From: Candidatus Omnitrophota bacterium
GTDB lineage: Bacteria > Omnitrophota > Gorgyraeia > Gorgyraeales > Gorgyraeaceae
Direction of reading: 5' to 3'
NCBI GenBank assembly: GCA_018817035.1
Contig: JAHIUV010000167.1
Coordinates: 1 to 5,339, forward strand
Length of the DNA: 5,339 nt
Positions 1 to 5,339 of this stretch are shown here, one piece after another. Every line of letters starts with the position of its first letter. Position 1 is the first letter of the stretch. Both the position numbers and the translations under genes were made by a program. The notes beneath the pieces are model-generated. The model saw nothing but the letters and a program-made list of their open reading frames with translations, was not told the origin of the DNA and searched no databases.

Positions 1-10
1 AAGCGTGCCT

Positions 11-373
11 TTAAGCGGGGCGATGACTGCCATAGATTAAAACTCCTATTGTTCCGCCGATACCGTCAGCAACCATATCTAAAAAACTAAACTGGCGTTC
101 CGAGATAAATCTCTGATGAAATTCATCCGAAATGCCATACGAGATCGAGACCAGAACGGCAAGTGTTTTAAAGTTCGCGAAGAATGCGTTCCTGGATGAA
201 TTCCTGAACGCACGAGCCGCCAACAGCCCAAAGACCATAAATTCTAAAATATGCAGGGCCTTGTCAAAAAAAGGTATATCTATATCCGGTAAAGGTTTCG
301 GTATCCCGGAGAAATAGAATATTATGCCGGCGTATACATATAAAGGAGCCCAATACCTGAAAAAACTCTTCAA
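11..373 (-). CDS. VanZ-family small integral membrane protein
   Basis: This gene encodes a short, hydrophobic protein of about 120 residues with the VanZ-like layout. Four membrane segments can be seen, at roughly residues 8-23, 42-55, 69-82 and 100-115. Family-type polar residues lie between them: D37-K38-x2-H41-x2-E44 before and in the second segment, then S-x-Y-G-x-S-D-E-F-H-Q at 77-87, R93 and D99. The usual D-x3-N-x2-G pattern is here D-x3-D-x2-G. VanZ was named for low-level teicoplanin resistance, but most homologues have no proven function, so a resistance role should not be assumed. The frame stays open up to TTG 397, but that codon lies inside a palindromic repeat. TTG at 373 has an AGGGGG-type ribosome site 8 bases upstream and is preferred. 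The gene is on the same strand as the chaperone genes but separated from fmdB by about 170 bases of repeat-rich DNA, so co-transcription is uncertain. The family call is fairly sure; the start is not. Confidence 0.8.
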   Translation of the reverse strand: MKSFFRYWAPLYVYAGIIFYFSGIPKPLPDIDIPFFDKALHILEFMVFGLLAARAFRNSSRNAFFANFKTLAVLVSISYGISDEFHQRFISERQFSFLDMVADGIGGTIGVLIYGSHRPA

Positions 374-381
374 CCTATATG

Positions 382-386
382 CCCCC
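382..386 (-). promoter_or_regulatory. Ribosome binding site that decides the vanZ-like start
   Basis: On the minus strand a run of five G (within AGCAGGGGGC) lies 8 bases upstream of TTG 373. The alternative TTG at 397 has no purine-rich site before it and sits in the hairpin at 391-413. This favours translation from 373. Confidence 0.5.
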
Positions 387-390
387 TGCT

Positions 391-475
391 TGTTCAAGGC
401 TAAGCCTCGAACATTCCTGTTCTCGACTCGGCCTTCGGCCTCGCTCGAACAATATTAGGCCTCAGGCTTTGAACA
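391..475. repeat. 85-bp palindromic repeat element upstream of the vanZ-like gene
   Basis: The element is bounded by the perfect 7-bp inverted repeat TGTTCAA (391-397) and TTGAACA (469-475). Inside are two parts. The first is a strong hairpin at 391-413, with 11-base arms that are complementary except for one G-T wobble. The second is a repeat unit at 420-449, with flanks TTCTCGACT (420-428) and TCGCTCGAA (441-449) around the 12-base insert CGGCCTTCGGCC, a GGCC/GGCC stem with a 3-base loop. The unit is followed by CAATATT, which also adjoins the unit at 3995-4032 in inverse orientation, so the homology between the two gaps runs past the flanks. No T-run follows any stem on either strand, so it does not look like an intrinsic terminator. 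It resembles REP-type or miniature mobile repeats; its origin is not known from this window alone. Confidence 0.75.
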
Positions 476-513
476 AAGTCATAAGCTTATCCGCCGGAGA
501 CAAACACATATTC

Positions 514-531
514 TTCGAGCGAAGTCGAGAA
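514..531. repeat. Minimal copy of the palindromic repeat unit (no insert)
   Basis: TTCGAGCGA (514-522) is joined directly to AGTCGAGAA (523-531). These are exactly the two 9-base flanks that enclose inserts in the units at 420-449 (opposite orientation) and 3995-4032 (same orientation). It lies 16 bases past the fmdB stop codon. It can be read as the empty form of the unit, lacking the internal GGCC stem-loop. Confidence 0.65.
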
Positions 532-546
532 GATAACCTCACTCAT

Positions 547-828
547 TTATTTCACGGTATCGCAGGATCCTTTCTTGTCGCATGACCGGCATGGAGACGA
601 GGGCACGGGCTTATCCGCTTTTTCTTTCTTTTTATAACCTTCGCTCCTGTAGTCAGTGGCGTAAAATCCTGACCCTTTAAAAATAAGGCCGGCGCCTGTG
701 CCTATCAAACGTTTTACTTTGCCTTTACAGGACTTATCCGAACATACGGTTAAAAGTTTATCGTTCATCTTTTGGAACACATCAAATGTCTTCCCGCATT
801 TATGGCATTCATATTCGTATGTCGGCAT
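547..828 (-). CDS. FmdB-family zinc-ribbon protein
   Basis: This 93-residue protein begins with the FmdB signature MPTYEYECHKCG and has a single N-terminal zinc ribbon formed by C8-x2-C11 and C29-x4-C34. It is followed by the family block RLIGTGAGLIFKGSGFYATDY (residues 40-60, quoted here only as its landmarks RLIG, IFKGSGFY and TDYR). The tail is lysine-rich and polar and ends with three more cysteines, C80, C83 and C89, as often seen in the family. The name comes from a putative regulator of formamidase in Methylophilus; the general function is not established, and the fold suggests metal and possibly nucleic-acid or protein binding. The ATG at 828 is supported by AAAAGGAG at 833-840, which overlaps the dnaJ stop codon. 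The gap to dnaJ is only 11 bases, so it is very likely transcribed with the chaperones. A role in the chaperone system is inferred from position alone. The family assignment is secure. Confidence 0.9.
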   Translation of the reverse strand: MPTYEYECHKCGKTFDVFQKMNDKLLTVCSDKSCKGKVKRLIGTGAGLIFKGSGFYATDYRSEGYKKKEKADKPVPSSPCRSCDKKGSCDTVK

Positions 829-839
829 ACTTCTCCTTT

Positions 840-2000
840 TTATTTCCCGAATAATTCTTTTACTTTATCCATGAATGACTTGGATAGCGGATTCACTTTA
901 TCATTACATGAGTCAGCGAATCCTCTCAATATGCGTTTCTGTTCGGCATTAAGGCGCGTGGGCGTTTCTACTACTACCCTTGCCATCTGGTCACCCTGTC
1001 CGGAACCACGCAGCCTCTTTATGCCTCTCCCCGCAAGCCTGAATATCTTGCCGGTTTGCGTGCCTTCGGGTATCTTCATTACCACATTGCCGTTCAGGGT
1101 AGGGATCTCCATCTCTCCCCCAAGCGCGGCAACAGGAAAGCTGATAGGCACGTCGCACATTATATCATAACCATGCCTATCAAATATAGCATGATTTTTA
1201 ACATGTATATAAATATAAAGATCTCCTCCCGGCCCGCCTTTTAAGCCGGCTTCTCCCTCTCCCTGGATACGGAGGCGGGAACCTGTGTCCACTCCCGCGG
1301 GGATCGATACTTCGAGTTTTTTAGTGACCATGTTCCTGCCCTTGCCTGAACATTTTACGCATGGGTTTTTAATAATAGAGCCTTCACCCCTGCATATAGG
1401 GCATGTCTGGGCAACGCTGAAAAAACCTGTCGACTGTATTACCTGGCCTTTGCCGCCGCAATGGGCGCATTTTGTCTTTTTTGTCCCTGGCCTGGCGCCT
1501 TCGCCTTTGCAAGTATCACAGGTTTCCTGTCGGGGAATATTTATGGCCTTCTTGGTCCCGAAGACCGCTTCTTTAAACTCTATTTCGATCTCATATTCCA
1601 GGTCCCTGCCACGACGCGCGCCGCTTCTCCTCCTCGAGGAAAACCCTCCGCCGAATATCCCAAGATTTTCGAAGATATCGCCGAATATTCCGCCGTCACC
1701 GCCCATACCCTCGAATATACTGCTGAAATCAGCGCTCCTGAAAATATCCTCATTAGTATAGCGCGAATCTATTCCGGCATGCCCAAACTGGTCATATTGG
1801 CTTCTCTTCTGCGGATCAGACAGGACAGCGTAAGCCTCGGATATCTCCTTGAATGTCTCTTCCGCCTCTTTTTTCTTATCAGAAGAGACGCGATCAGGGT
1901 GATGCTTAAGCGCGAGGCTGCGATAAGCCTTTTTTATATCGTCGACACCAGCGCCTTTCTGGGTCCCAAGTATCTCGTAATAATCACGTTTAGTGGTCAT
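840..2000 (-). CDS. dnaJ: Chaperone protein DnaJ (type A Hsp40)
   Basis: DnaJ delivers unfolded proteins to DnaK and stimulates its ATPase in the cytoplasm. The 386-residue product has all parts of a type A J-protein. The J domain (about 5-72) has the catalytic HPD motif at 34-36. The Gly/Phe-rich region (about 73-125) carries DIF motifs at 85-87 and 108-110. The zinc-finger region has four CxxCxGxG repeats at C161-C164, C178-C181, C200-C203 and C214-C217, all complete. The substrate-binding beta domains and C-terminal dimerisation region follow (about 222-386). The length is usual for the family. The ATG at 2000 lies 2 bases after the dnaK stop (TAAATATG). Only a weak purine stretch, GAAAAG, precedes it, which suggests translational coupling to dnaK. 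Phrases such as ISEAYAVLSD, YDQFGHAGID and NEDIF look close to archaeal DnaJ as I remember them. No broken motif is seen. Confidence 0.98.
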   Translation of the reverse strand: MTTKRDYYEILGTQKGAGVDDIKKAYRSLALKHHPDRVSSDKKKEAEETFKEISEAYAVLSDPQKRSQYDQFGHAGIDSRYTNEDIFRSADFSSIFEGMGGDGGIFGDIFENLGIFGGGFSSRRRSGARRGRDLEYEIEIEFKEAVFGTKKAINIPRQETCDTCKGEGARPGTKKTKCAHCGGKGQVIQSTGFFSVAQTCPICRGEGSIIKNPCVKCSGKGRNMVTKKLEVSIPAGVDTGSRLRIQGEGEAGLKGGPGGDLYIYIHVKNHAIFDRHGYDIMCDVPISFPVAALGGEMEIPTLNGNVVMKIPEGTQTGKIFRLAGRGIKRLRGSGQGDQMARVVVETPTRLNAEQKRILRGFADSCNDKVNPLSKSFMDKVKELFGK

Positions 2001-2002
2001 AT

Positions 2003-3904
2003 TTACTTTTCTTTAAACTCCGCGTCGACTACATCGTCTCCGCCGGAGTTTTTTTCGCCGGAGGCAGAACCGCCTTCGGCGGGTTTCTCTTCTTGTTCCT
2101 GTTGACCCGGCTTGGCCTGCTGCTCAGTCTTTGCCTGCGCGGCCTTATACACTTCTTCAGCCAATTTATGCGCTACTTTGGACAATTCTTCCATTTCTTT
2201 TTTGATTCTTTCTGTGTCTGTGCCCTTTATAGCTTCTTTTAAGTCGTTTAGCTTTTGCTCGATCTTCAGCTTATCATCCTGGGTAACTTTGTCCCCAAAA
2301 TCCTTAAGGGACTTTTCAACTGAATACGCGAGAGTATCAGCCTGATTTTTTACTTCCACTTCTTCTTTTTTCCTTTTATCTTCATCAGAGAACTTTTCCG
2401 CTTCCTTTACCATCTTATCTATTTCTTCTTTTGATAGTTTTTTAGGAGCGGTTATCCTCATGCTCTGTTCTTTGCCTGTGCCAAGGTCCTTTGCCCCGAC
2501 ATGCACAATACCGTCCCTGTCGATGTCAAATGAAACCTCTACCTGCGGGATGCCTCGAGGCGCGGGAGGAATGCCTATCAGGTCAAACCTTCCCAATTCC
2601 GTGTTATCATTCGCCATCTGGCGCTCGCCTTGCAATACCCTTACAGTAACCGCTGTCTGGTTATCCGCGGCAGTGGAAAAAACCTGGCTCTTTTTCGTGG
2701 GTATGGTGCTATTACGCTCTATAAGTTTTGTACATACGCCTCCGAGAGTCTCTATGCCGAGTGAAAGCGGCGTTACATCCAGAAGCAAGACTTCCTTCGC
2801 GTCACCTTTTATAATAGCTGCCTGCGTCGCCGCTCCCAGCGCCACGCACTCCATGGGATCTATGCCGCGTTCTATCTTTTTACTGACATGCTCTTCCAGG
2901 AATTTCTGAACAATAGGCATCCTGGTAGGGCCGCCGACCATAATGATCTTATCTATGTCCTTAGAGGATAGCCCTGAATCTTTCATTGCCTGGTCTATGG
3001 GGCCATTACATTTATCCACTATCGGCGCGACTAATTCCTCTATCTTTGCCCTGTTTATCGACATGGTAAGATGCTTAGGCCCGCTCGCGTCCGCGGTAAT
3101 AAAGGGAAGGTTTATATCGGTCGTAATCGTGCTGGAAAGCTCTACCTTTGCCTTTTCAGCCGCTTCCCTAAGGCGCTGCATCGCCATATTATCATTCTTA
3201 AGGTCTATACCTGTTTCTTTTTTGAACTGGTTAGCGATATAGCTTATCAGGACGTTGTCCATGTCTGTCCCGCCAAGATGAGTATCGCCGCTGGTCGCCT
3301 TTACTTCAAAGCCGCTGGCATTATGCTCTTTATCAAACCACATGTCCATAATGGTAACATCGAGCGTACCTCCGCCGAAATCAAATACCATTATTTTTAA
3401 TTCTTTGCCGACCTTGTCCAATCCATACGCGAGACAGGCAGCTGTCGGCTCATTGATGATCCTAAGCACTTTCAGTCCCGCTATCTCACCCGCGTCCTTT
3501 GTCGCCTGGCGCTGGTTATCGTCAAAATACGCCGGACAAGTAATGACGACCTCTTCTACCTTGTCACCAAGATATGCTTCGGCGTCCTGCTTTATCTTCT
3601 GCAAGATAAACGCCGATATCTGCTGCGGCGTATATTGTTTACCATAAATATCGAATTTATGATCAGTTCCTATTTTTCTCTTTGCCGCGTAGATGGTTCC
3701 CTCCGGATTTATCGCGGCCTGGCGCCTTGCCGGCTCCCCTACGAGCTTTTGCCCGTCCTTAGTGAACGCCACAAAAGATGGGAATGCCTTTCCGCTGGAT
3801 ACTCCGGCGCCTTCAGCACTCGGTATAATAACCGGGCGGCCGCCTTCCATTACAGACGCGGCTGAATTAGATGTACCAAGATCGATTCCTATGACTTTAG
3901 CCAT
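2003..3904 (-). CDS. dnaK: Molecular chaperone DnaK (Hsp70)
   Basis: DnaK is the ATP-driven Hsp70 that binds exposed hydrophobic peptides and folds them with DnaJ and GrpE. The 633-residue product is complete. The nucleotide-binding domain (about 1-368) shows phosphate-1 IGIDLGTSNS (5-14), K75 (equivalent to E. coli K70), P124 in CPAYF (proline switch), NEPTAA at 151-156, phosphate-2 DFGGGT (175-180), T208 in SGDTHLGG (autophosphorylation site) and adenosine motif VGGPTR (323-328). The linker VLLLD is at 372-376. The beta substrate-binding domain (about 377-485) includes LQGER and GIPPAPRG, followed by the helical lid and a Q/E/G-rich tail ending in the EEVD-like DDVVDAEFKEK. The region after AAKRKIGTD lacks the roughly 24-residue insertion found in E. 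coli and other Gram-negative DnaK, and there is a small insertion around VSSGKAF (35-41). Both recall archaeal DnaK. The ATG at 3904 has a near-perfect ribosome site. Confidence 0.99.
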   Translation of the reverse strand: MAKVIGIDLGTSNSAASVMEGGRPVIIPSAEGAGVSSGKAFPSFVAFTKDGQKLVGEPARRQAAINPEGTIYAAKRKIGTDHKFDIYGKQYTPQQISAFILQKIKQDAEAYLGDKVEEVVITCPAYFDDNQRQATKDAGEIAGLKVLRIINEPTAACLAYGLDKVGKELKIMVFDFGGGTLDVTIMDMWFDKEHNASGFEVKATSGDTHLGGTDMDNVLISYIANQFKKETGIDLKNDNMAMQRLREAAEKAKVELSSTITTDINLPFITADASGPKHLTMSINRAKIEELVAPIVDKCNGPIDQAMKDSGLSSKDIDKIIMVGGPTRMPIVQKFLEEHVSKKIERGIDPMECVALGAATQAAIIKGDAKEVLLLDVTPLSLGIETLGGVCTKLIERNSTIPTKKSQVFSTAADNQTAVTVRVLQGERQMANDNTELGRFDLIGIPPAPRGIPQVEVSFDIDRDGIVHVGAKDLGTGKEQSMRITAPKKLSKEEIDKMVKEAEKFSDEDKRKKEEVEVKNQADTLAYSVEKSLKDFGDKVTQDDKLKIEQKLNDLKEAIKGTDTERIKKEMEELSKVAHKLAEEVYKAAQAKTEQQAKPGQQEQEEKPAEGGSASGEKNSGGDDVVDAEFKEK

Positions 3905-3910
3905 TTTAAA

Positions 3911-3918
3911 CCTCCTTT
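3911..3918 (-). promoter_or_regulatory. Strong Shine-Dalgarno site of dnaK
   Basis: AAAGGAGG on the minus strand lies 6 bases upstream of the dnaK ATG, and is the best ribosome site in the window. The repeat element at 3926-4032 ends only 7 bases upstream of it. A CCTCC on the same strand (3951-3947), inside that repeat, is complementary to its GGAGG core, so partial sequestration is possible but unproven. Confidence 0.85.
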
Positions 3919-3925
3919 TTTATTC

Positions 3926-3963
3926 TTCTCGACTCTGTCCGCCTCTGGAGGACTTCGCTTGAA
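3926..3963 (-). repeat. Repeat unit with 20-base hairpin insert (dnaK-proximal)
   Basis: On the minus strand the flanks are TTCAAGCGA (one difference from TTCGAGCGA) and AGTCGAGAA. The 20-base insert at 3935-3954 folds as a hairpin at 3937-3953, with GTCC/GGAC plus CC/GG and one G-A mismatch. The insert shares no sequence with that of the neighbouring unit but has the same length. Confidence 0.6.
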
Positions 3964-3994
3964 GCCCCTCGACACTGCTCGGGGCCCAATATTG

Positions 3995-4032
3995 TTCGAG
4001 CGAGGCCTGGTGAAATCAGGCCGAGTCGAGAA
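3995..4032 (+). repeat. Repeat unit with 20-base hairpin insert (grpE-proximal)
   Basis: The flanks are TTCGAGCGA (3995-4003) and AGTCGAGAA (4024-4032). The 20-base insert has a perfect 6-bp stem, GGCCTG (4004-4009) with CAGGCC (4017-4022), around a 7-base loop. It is preceded by AATATTG, as is the unit at 420-449 read on the other strand. The insert begins with GGCC and ends with GGCCG exactly as in that unit, but is 8 bases longer. Confidence 0.7.
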
Positions 4033-4557
4033 CTACTCTTCTCCCTTTGGTTTCTTTGCCACTTTTACCTTTGACGGCCTGACAATACGGTCGTTTAATT
4101 TATATCCTTTTTGGAATTCCTCGATCACATGGTCCTCAGGGAATTCGTCTGTTTCCTCCTGCATCATGGCCTCGTGCTCATGCGGGTCAAAAAGCTTACC
4201 TTTCGCGTCTATCTCCCTGAGCCCTTTTTGTTTCAAAAAAGCCTTGAGGTCCTTATATATCATTTCAACGCCCTGATGCAATACTTTAAAATCATGCTTT
4301 ATTTTCCCCGCCTCGACAGCGCGCTCAAAGTCATCCAGGAGTTTCAATATCTCGACGATTATCTCTTCGTTGGCAAATTTAATAAACTCCAGCCTTTCCC
4401 TGTCCAGCCGCTTTTTGTAATTATCAAAATCCGCCTGGATCCTCAGGAGTTTATCAAAATATTCCTCGGCCTTGGCAGCCTTATCCTTAAGAGCTTGGAA
4501 TTCCTCATAGCTCAAAAGTATCTTATTCGATTTATGTGCGGAGTTTTTTTCAGCCAA
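4033..4557 (-). CDS. grpE: Nucleotide exchange factor GrpE
   Basis: GrpE releases ADP from DnaK and resets its folding cycle; it works as a dimer in the cytoplasm. Counting from TTG 4557 the product has 174 residues. A charged N-terminal tail leads into a long helix (about 16-70, possibly coiled coil) carrying the family phrase RIQADFDNYKKR (39-50), then LLDDFERA (73-80). The C-terminal beta domain follows, with G-x-LFDP-x2-HEA (120-130), GYKLNDRIVRPSKVKV (151-166) and a basic end. All are standard GrpE landmarks. The frame is open further to TTG 4578, which would add 7 residues, and no ATG exists near the start. TTG 4557 overlaps the hrcA stop (TTGGCTGA), with GGAAG just upstream, and gives the more GrpE-like beginning MAEKNS. 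Overlap implies coupling to hrcA. The stop codon adjoins the palindromic element before dnaK. The gene identity is certain; the start is moderately so. Confidence 0.95.
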   Translation of the reverse strand: MAEKNSAHKSNKILLSYEEFQALKDKAAKAEEYFDKLLRIQADFDNYKKRLDRERLEFIKFANEEIIVEILKLLDDFERAVEAGKIKHDFKVLHQGVEMIYKDLKAFLKQKGLREIDAKGKLFDPHEHEAMMQEETDEFPEDHVIEEFQKGYKLNDRIVRPSKVKVAKKPKGEE

Positions 4558-5339
4558 GTTCTTCCAGCGCCTTTCCAAGGACCTCGGAGAGATAGCTTAC
4601 CGCGGATATGACTTTACCATATTCCATCCTGGTAGGCCCTATCGCGCCTATAGCCCCTATCGCCCTGTCTTTAACCTTGTAATTACACGTGATCACGGTG
4701 CAATCCTTTATATGCTTAGACACATTCTCAACGCCTATATGTACCTTGATCCCCTCGCTGTCCATATCTTCGTTAAAAAGGTCCAGTATTTCTTTTTTGT
4801 CCTCAAAAAGCTTCAGGAACAATCTTGCCTTTGTTATATCCCTGAACTCAGGGCATGACATAAGGCTCGCGGCGCCTTCAAAATAAACGCTGTCATCCAT
4901 TTTTGAAAGGCTCGGCATAGCCAATATTAGCATGGCCTTCTTTATAAAGGTGTAAAAAGAATCATGTTCCTGAAGCAGCCTGCGCGTGAGATACTCCTTG
5001 ATCTCTCCCAGGAATACTCCCTCCAACTCCTGATTCAAGAACTCAGATATCCTGGCAAGTTCTGTCCTCTCAGTGCCGATCTCTATTTCCATCATAGAGT
5101 TACGTATGATCCCGGAGCCTGTCATAAGGACAGCTAAAATGCGCGAAGAATCTATGGGGATAAACTCTATATGCTTAAACACGCTTCTTTTAAGCCTCGG
5201 CGTAAGCACTATCCCTGCTACGTTCGTTATCATACTGATAGCCTTTGAGGATGCGTGCATCAGGGAATCAAAATCCTCAAACTTTTTTCCGAGGATCTTA
5301 TTGATAGAAGTTTCCTCTTCCCCGGTAAGGTGCTTTGGC
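4550..5339 (-). CDS. hrcA: Heat-inducible transcription repressor HrcA (N-terminus outside window)
   Basis: HrcA represses the groE and dnaK operons by binding the CIRCE inverted repeat and needs GroEL for activity. The reading frame runs off the right edge: the first full codon ends at 5338, and 262 residues plus the stop are visible. An internal ATG at 5260 is not the start, since the frame continues upstream with HrcA-like sequence (HLTGEEE, FEDFDSL). The visible part holds the GAF-like and dimerisation regions. Landmarks are TNVAGIVLTP soon after the internal ATG, the mid-protein stretch around FEGAASLMSCPEF, and the typical C-terminal IGAIGPTRMEYGKVISAVSYLS. The N-terminal winged-helix DNA-binding domain, about 80 residues in this family, lies outside. 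GAI occurs twice in a row before GP, a short tandem that is common enough in the family to be unremarkable. Its position before grpE suggests an autoregulated operon with CIRCE beyond the edge. Confidence 0.95.
   Translation of the reverse strand, partial: PKHLTGEEETSINKILGKKFEDFDSLMHASSKAISMITNVAGIVLTPRLKRSVFKHIEFIPIDSSRILAVLMTGSGIIRNSMMEIEIGTERTELARISEFLNQELEGVFLGEIKEYLTRRLLQEHDSFYTFIKKAMLILAMPSLSKMDDSVYFEGAASLMSCPEFRDITKARLFLKLFEDKKEILDLFNEDMDSEGIKVHIGVENVSKHIKDCTVITCNYKVKDRAIGAIGAIGPTRMEYGKVISAVSYLSEVLGKALEELG

Larger units (their letters stand above)
3926..4032. repeat. 107-bp composite palindromic element between grpE and dnaK
   Basis: The element starts with TTCTCGACTC (3926-3935) and ends with its exact complement GAGTCGAGAA (4023-4032), giving 10-bp perfect terminal inverted repeats. 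It is made of two repeat units in opposite orientation, 3926-3963 and 3995-4032, each 38 bases. They flank a central segment with GCCCC (3964-3968) pairing with GGGGC (3981-3985), and AATATTG (3988-3994). It fills nearly the whole grpE-dnaK gap and its right end directly abuts the grpE stop codon. In the transcript it would fold into several hairpins, which could act in mRNA processing or stability; no T-run is present, so it is not a standard terminator. There is no transposase and no CIRCE sequence in it. Its size and terminal repeats fit a REP/MITE-like element. Confidence 0.8.

Noticed and set aside
391..475. Intrinsic transcription terminator after fmdB
   Set aside because: Strong hairpins exist, but none is followed by a T-run on either strand.
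451..486. A promoter for the vanZ-like gene (TAATAT on the minus strand as -10)
   Set aside because: The hexamer matches the consensus only partly, no -35 is found at 16-18 bases, and the sequence is part of the repeat shared with the grpE-dnaK gap.
487..546. A 19-codon minus-strand frame starting with ATG directly after the fmdB stop (TAAATG)
   Set aside because: The junction looks like coupling, but the frame runs through a repeat copy (514-531), is very short and has no recognisable product.
1285..1761. A 158-codon plus-strand open frame opposite dnaJ
   Set aside because: It is antisense to the zinc-finger and Gly/Phe region; composition is low-complexity Pro/Ser and there is no family resemblance.
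1461..2105. A 214-codon open frame on the plus strand opposite dnaJ and the end of dnaK
   Set aside because: It lies wholly antisense to two certain chaperone genes, has no recognisable domain, and mirrors the codon bias of the real strand. Long antisense frames over dnaK/dnaJ are a known artefact.
3905..4032. A CIRCE operator or internal heat-shock promoter before dnaK
   Set aside because: No TTAGCACTC/GAGTGCTAA-like repeat is present and no convincing -35/-10 pair could be found; the palindromes have unrelated sequences.

Overview
The window is a bacterial heat-shock chaperone locus, read entirely from the minus strand (right to left). Transcription order is hrcA (5' part cut by the right edge) - grpE - dnaK - dnaJ - a small FmdB-type zinc-ribbon gene - a VanZ-family membrane protein gene. 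The order hrcA-grpE-dnaK-dnaJ is the classical HrcA/CIRCE-regulated operon of bacteria, so the source is a bacterium. Base composition is moderate. Features compatible with an uncultured lineage such as Omnitrophota or another PVC-related candidate phylum are the heavy use of ATA isoleucine codons, TTG starts and the style of the small intergenic palindromes. That placement is an impression from memory and is weak.

Right to left: 5339-4550 encodes the C-terminal three quarters of the repressor HrcA. grpE follows, overlapping the hrcA stop by a few bases. A 128-base gap then separates grpE from dnaK; almost all of it is a 107-bp palindromic repeat element with 10-bp perfect terminal inverted repeats, placed just upstream of a strong dnaK Shine-Dalgarno sequence. 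dnaK, dnaJ and fmdB are packed tightly (gaps of 2 and 11 bases) and look co-translated. A second gap of about 170 bases lies between fmdB and vanZ and again is mostly palindromic repeat. The vanZ gene ends 10 bases from the left edge.

Functionally, DnaK (Hsp70 ATPase), DnaJ (J-domain co-chaperone) and GrpE (nucleotide exchange factor) form one protein-folding machine, and HrcA is its expected repressor. Its operator (CIRCE) would lie upstream of hrcA, beyond the right edge; I see none inside the window. The FmdB-like and VanZ-like proteins have no firmly known role in this pathway.

The two most interesting observations are: (1) a modular repeat family, with at least four units in the two gaps, in which constant 9-base flanks enclose an insert of 0, 12 or 20 bases, the non-empty inserts being stem-loops; and (2) a DnaK whose sequence details (no Gram-negative-type insertion, and several signature strings) resemble the archaeal/Gram-positive type more than typical Gram-negative or PVC DnaK.
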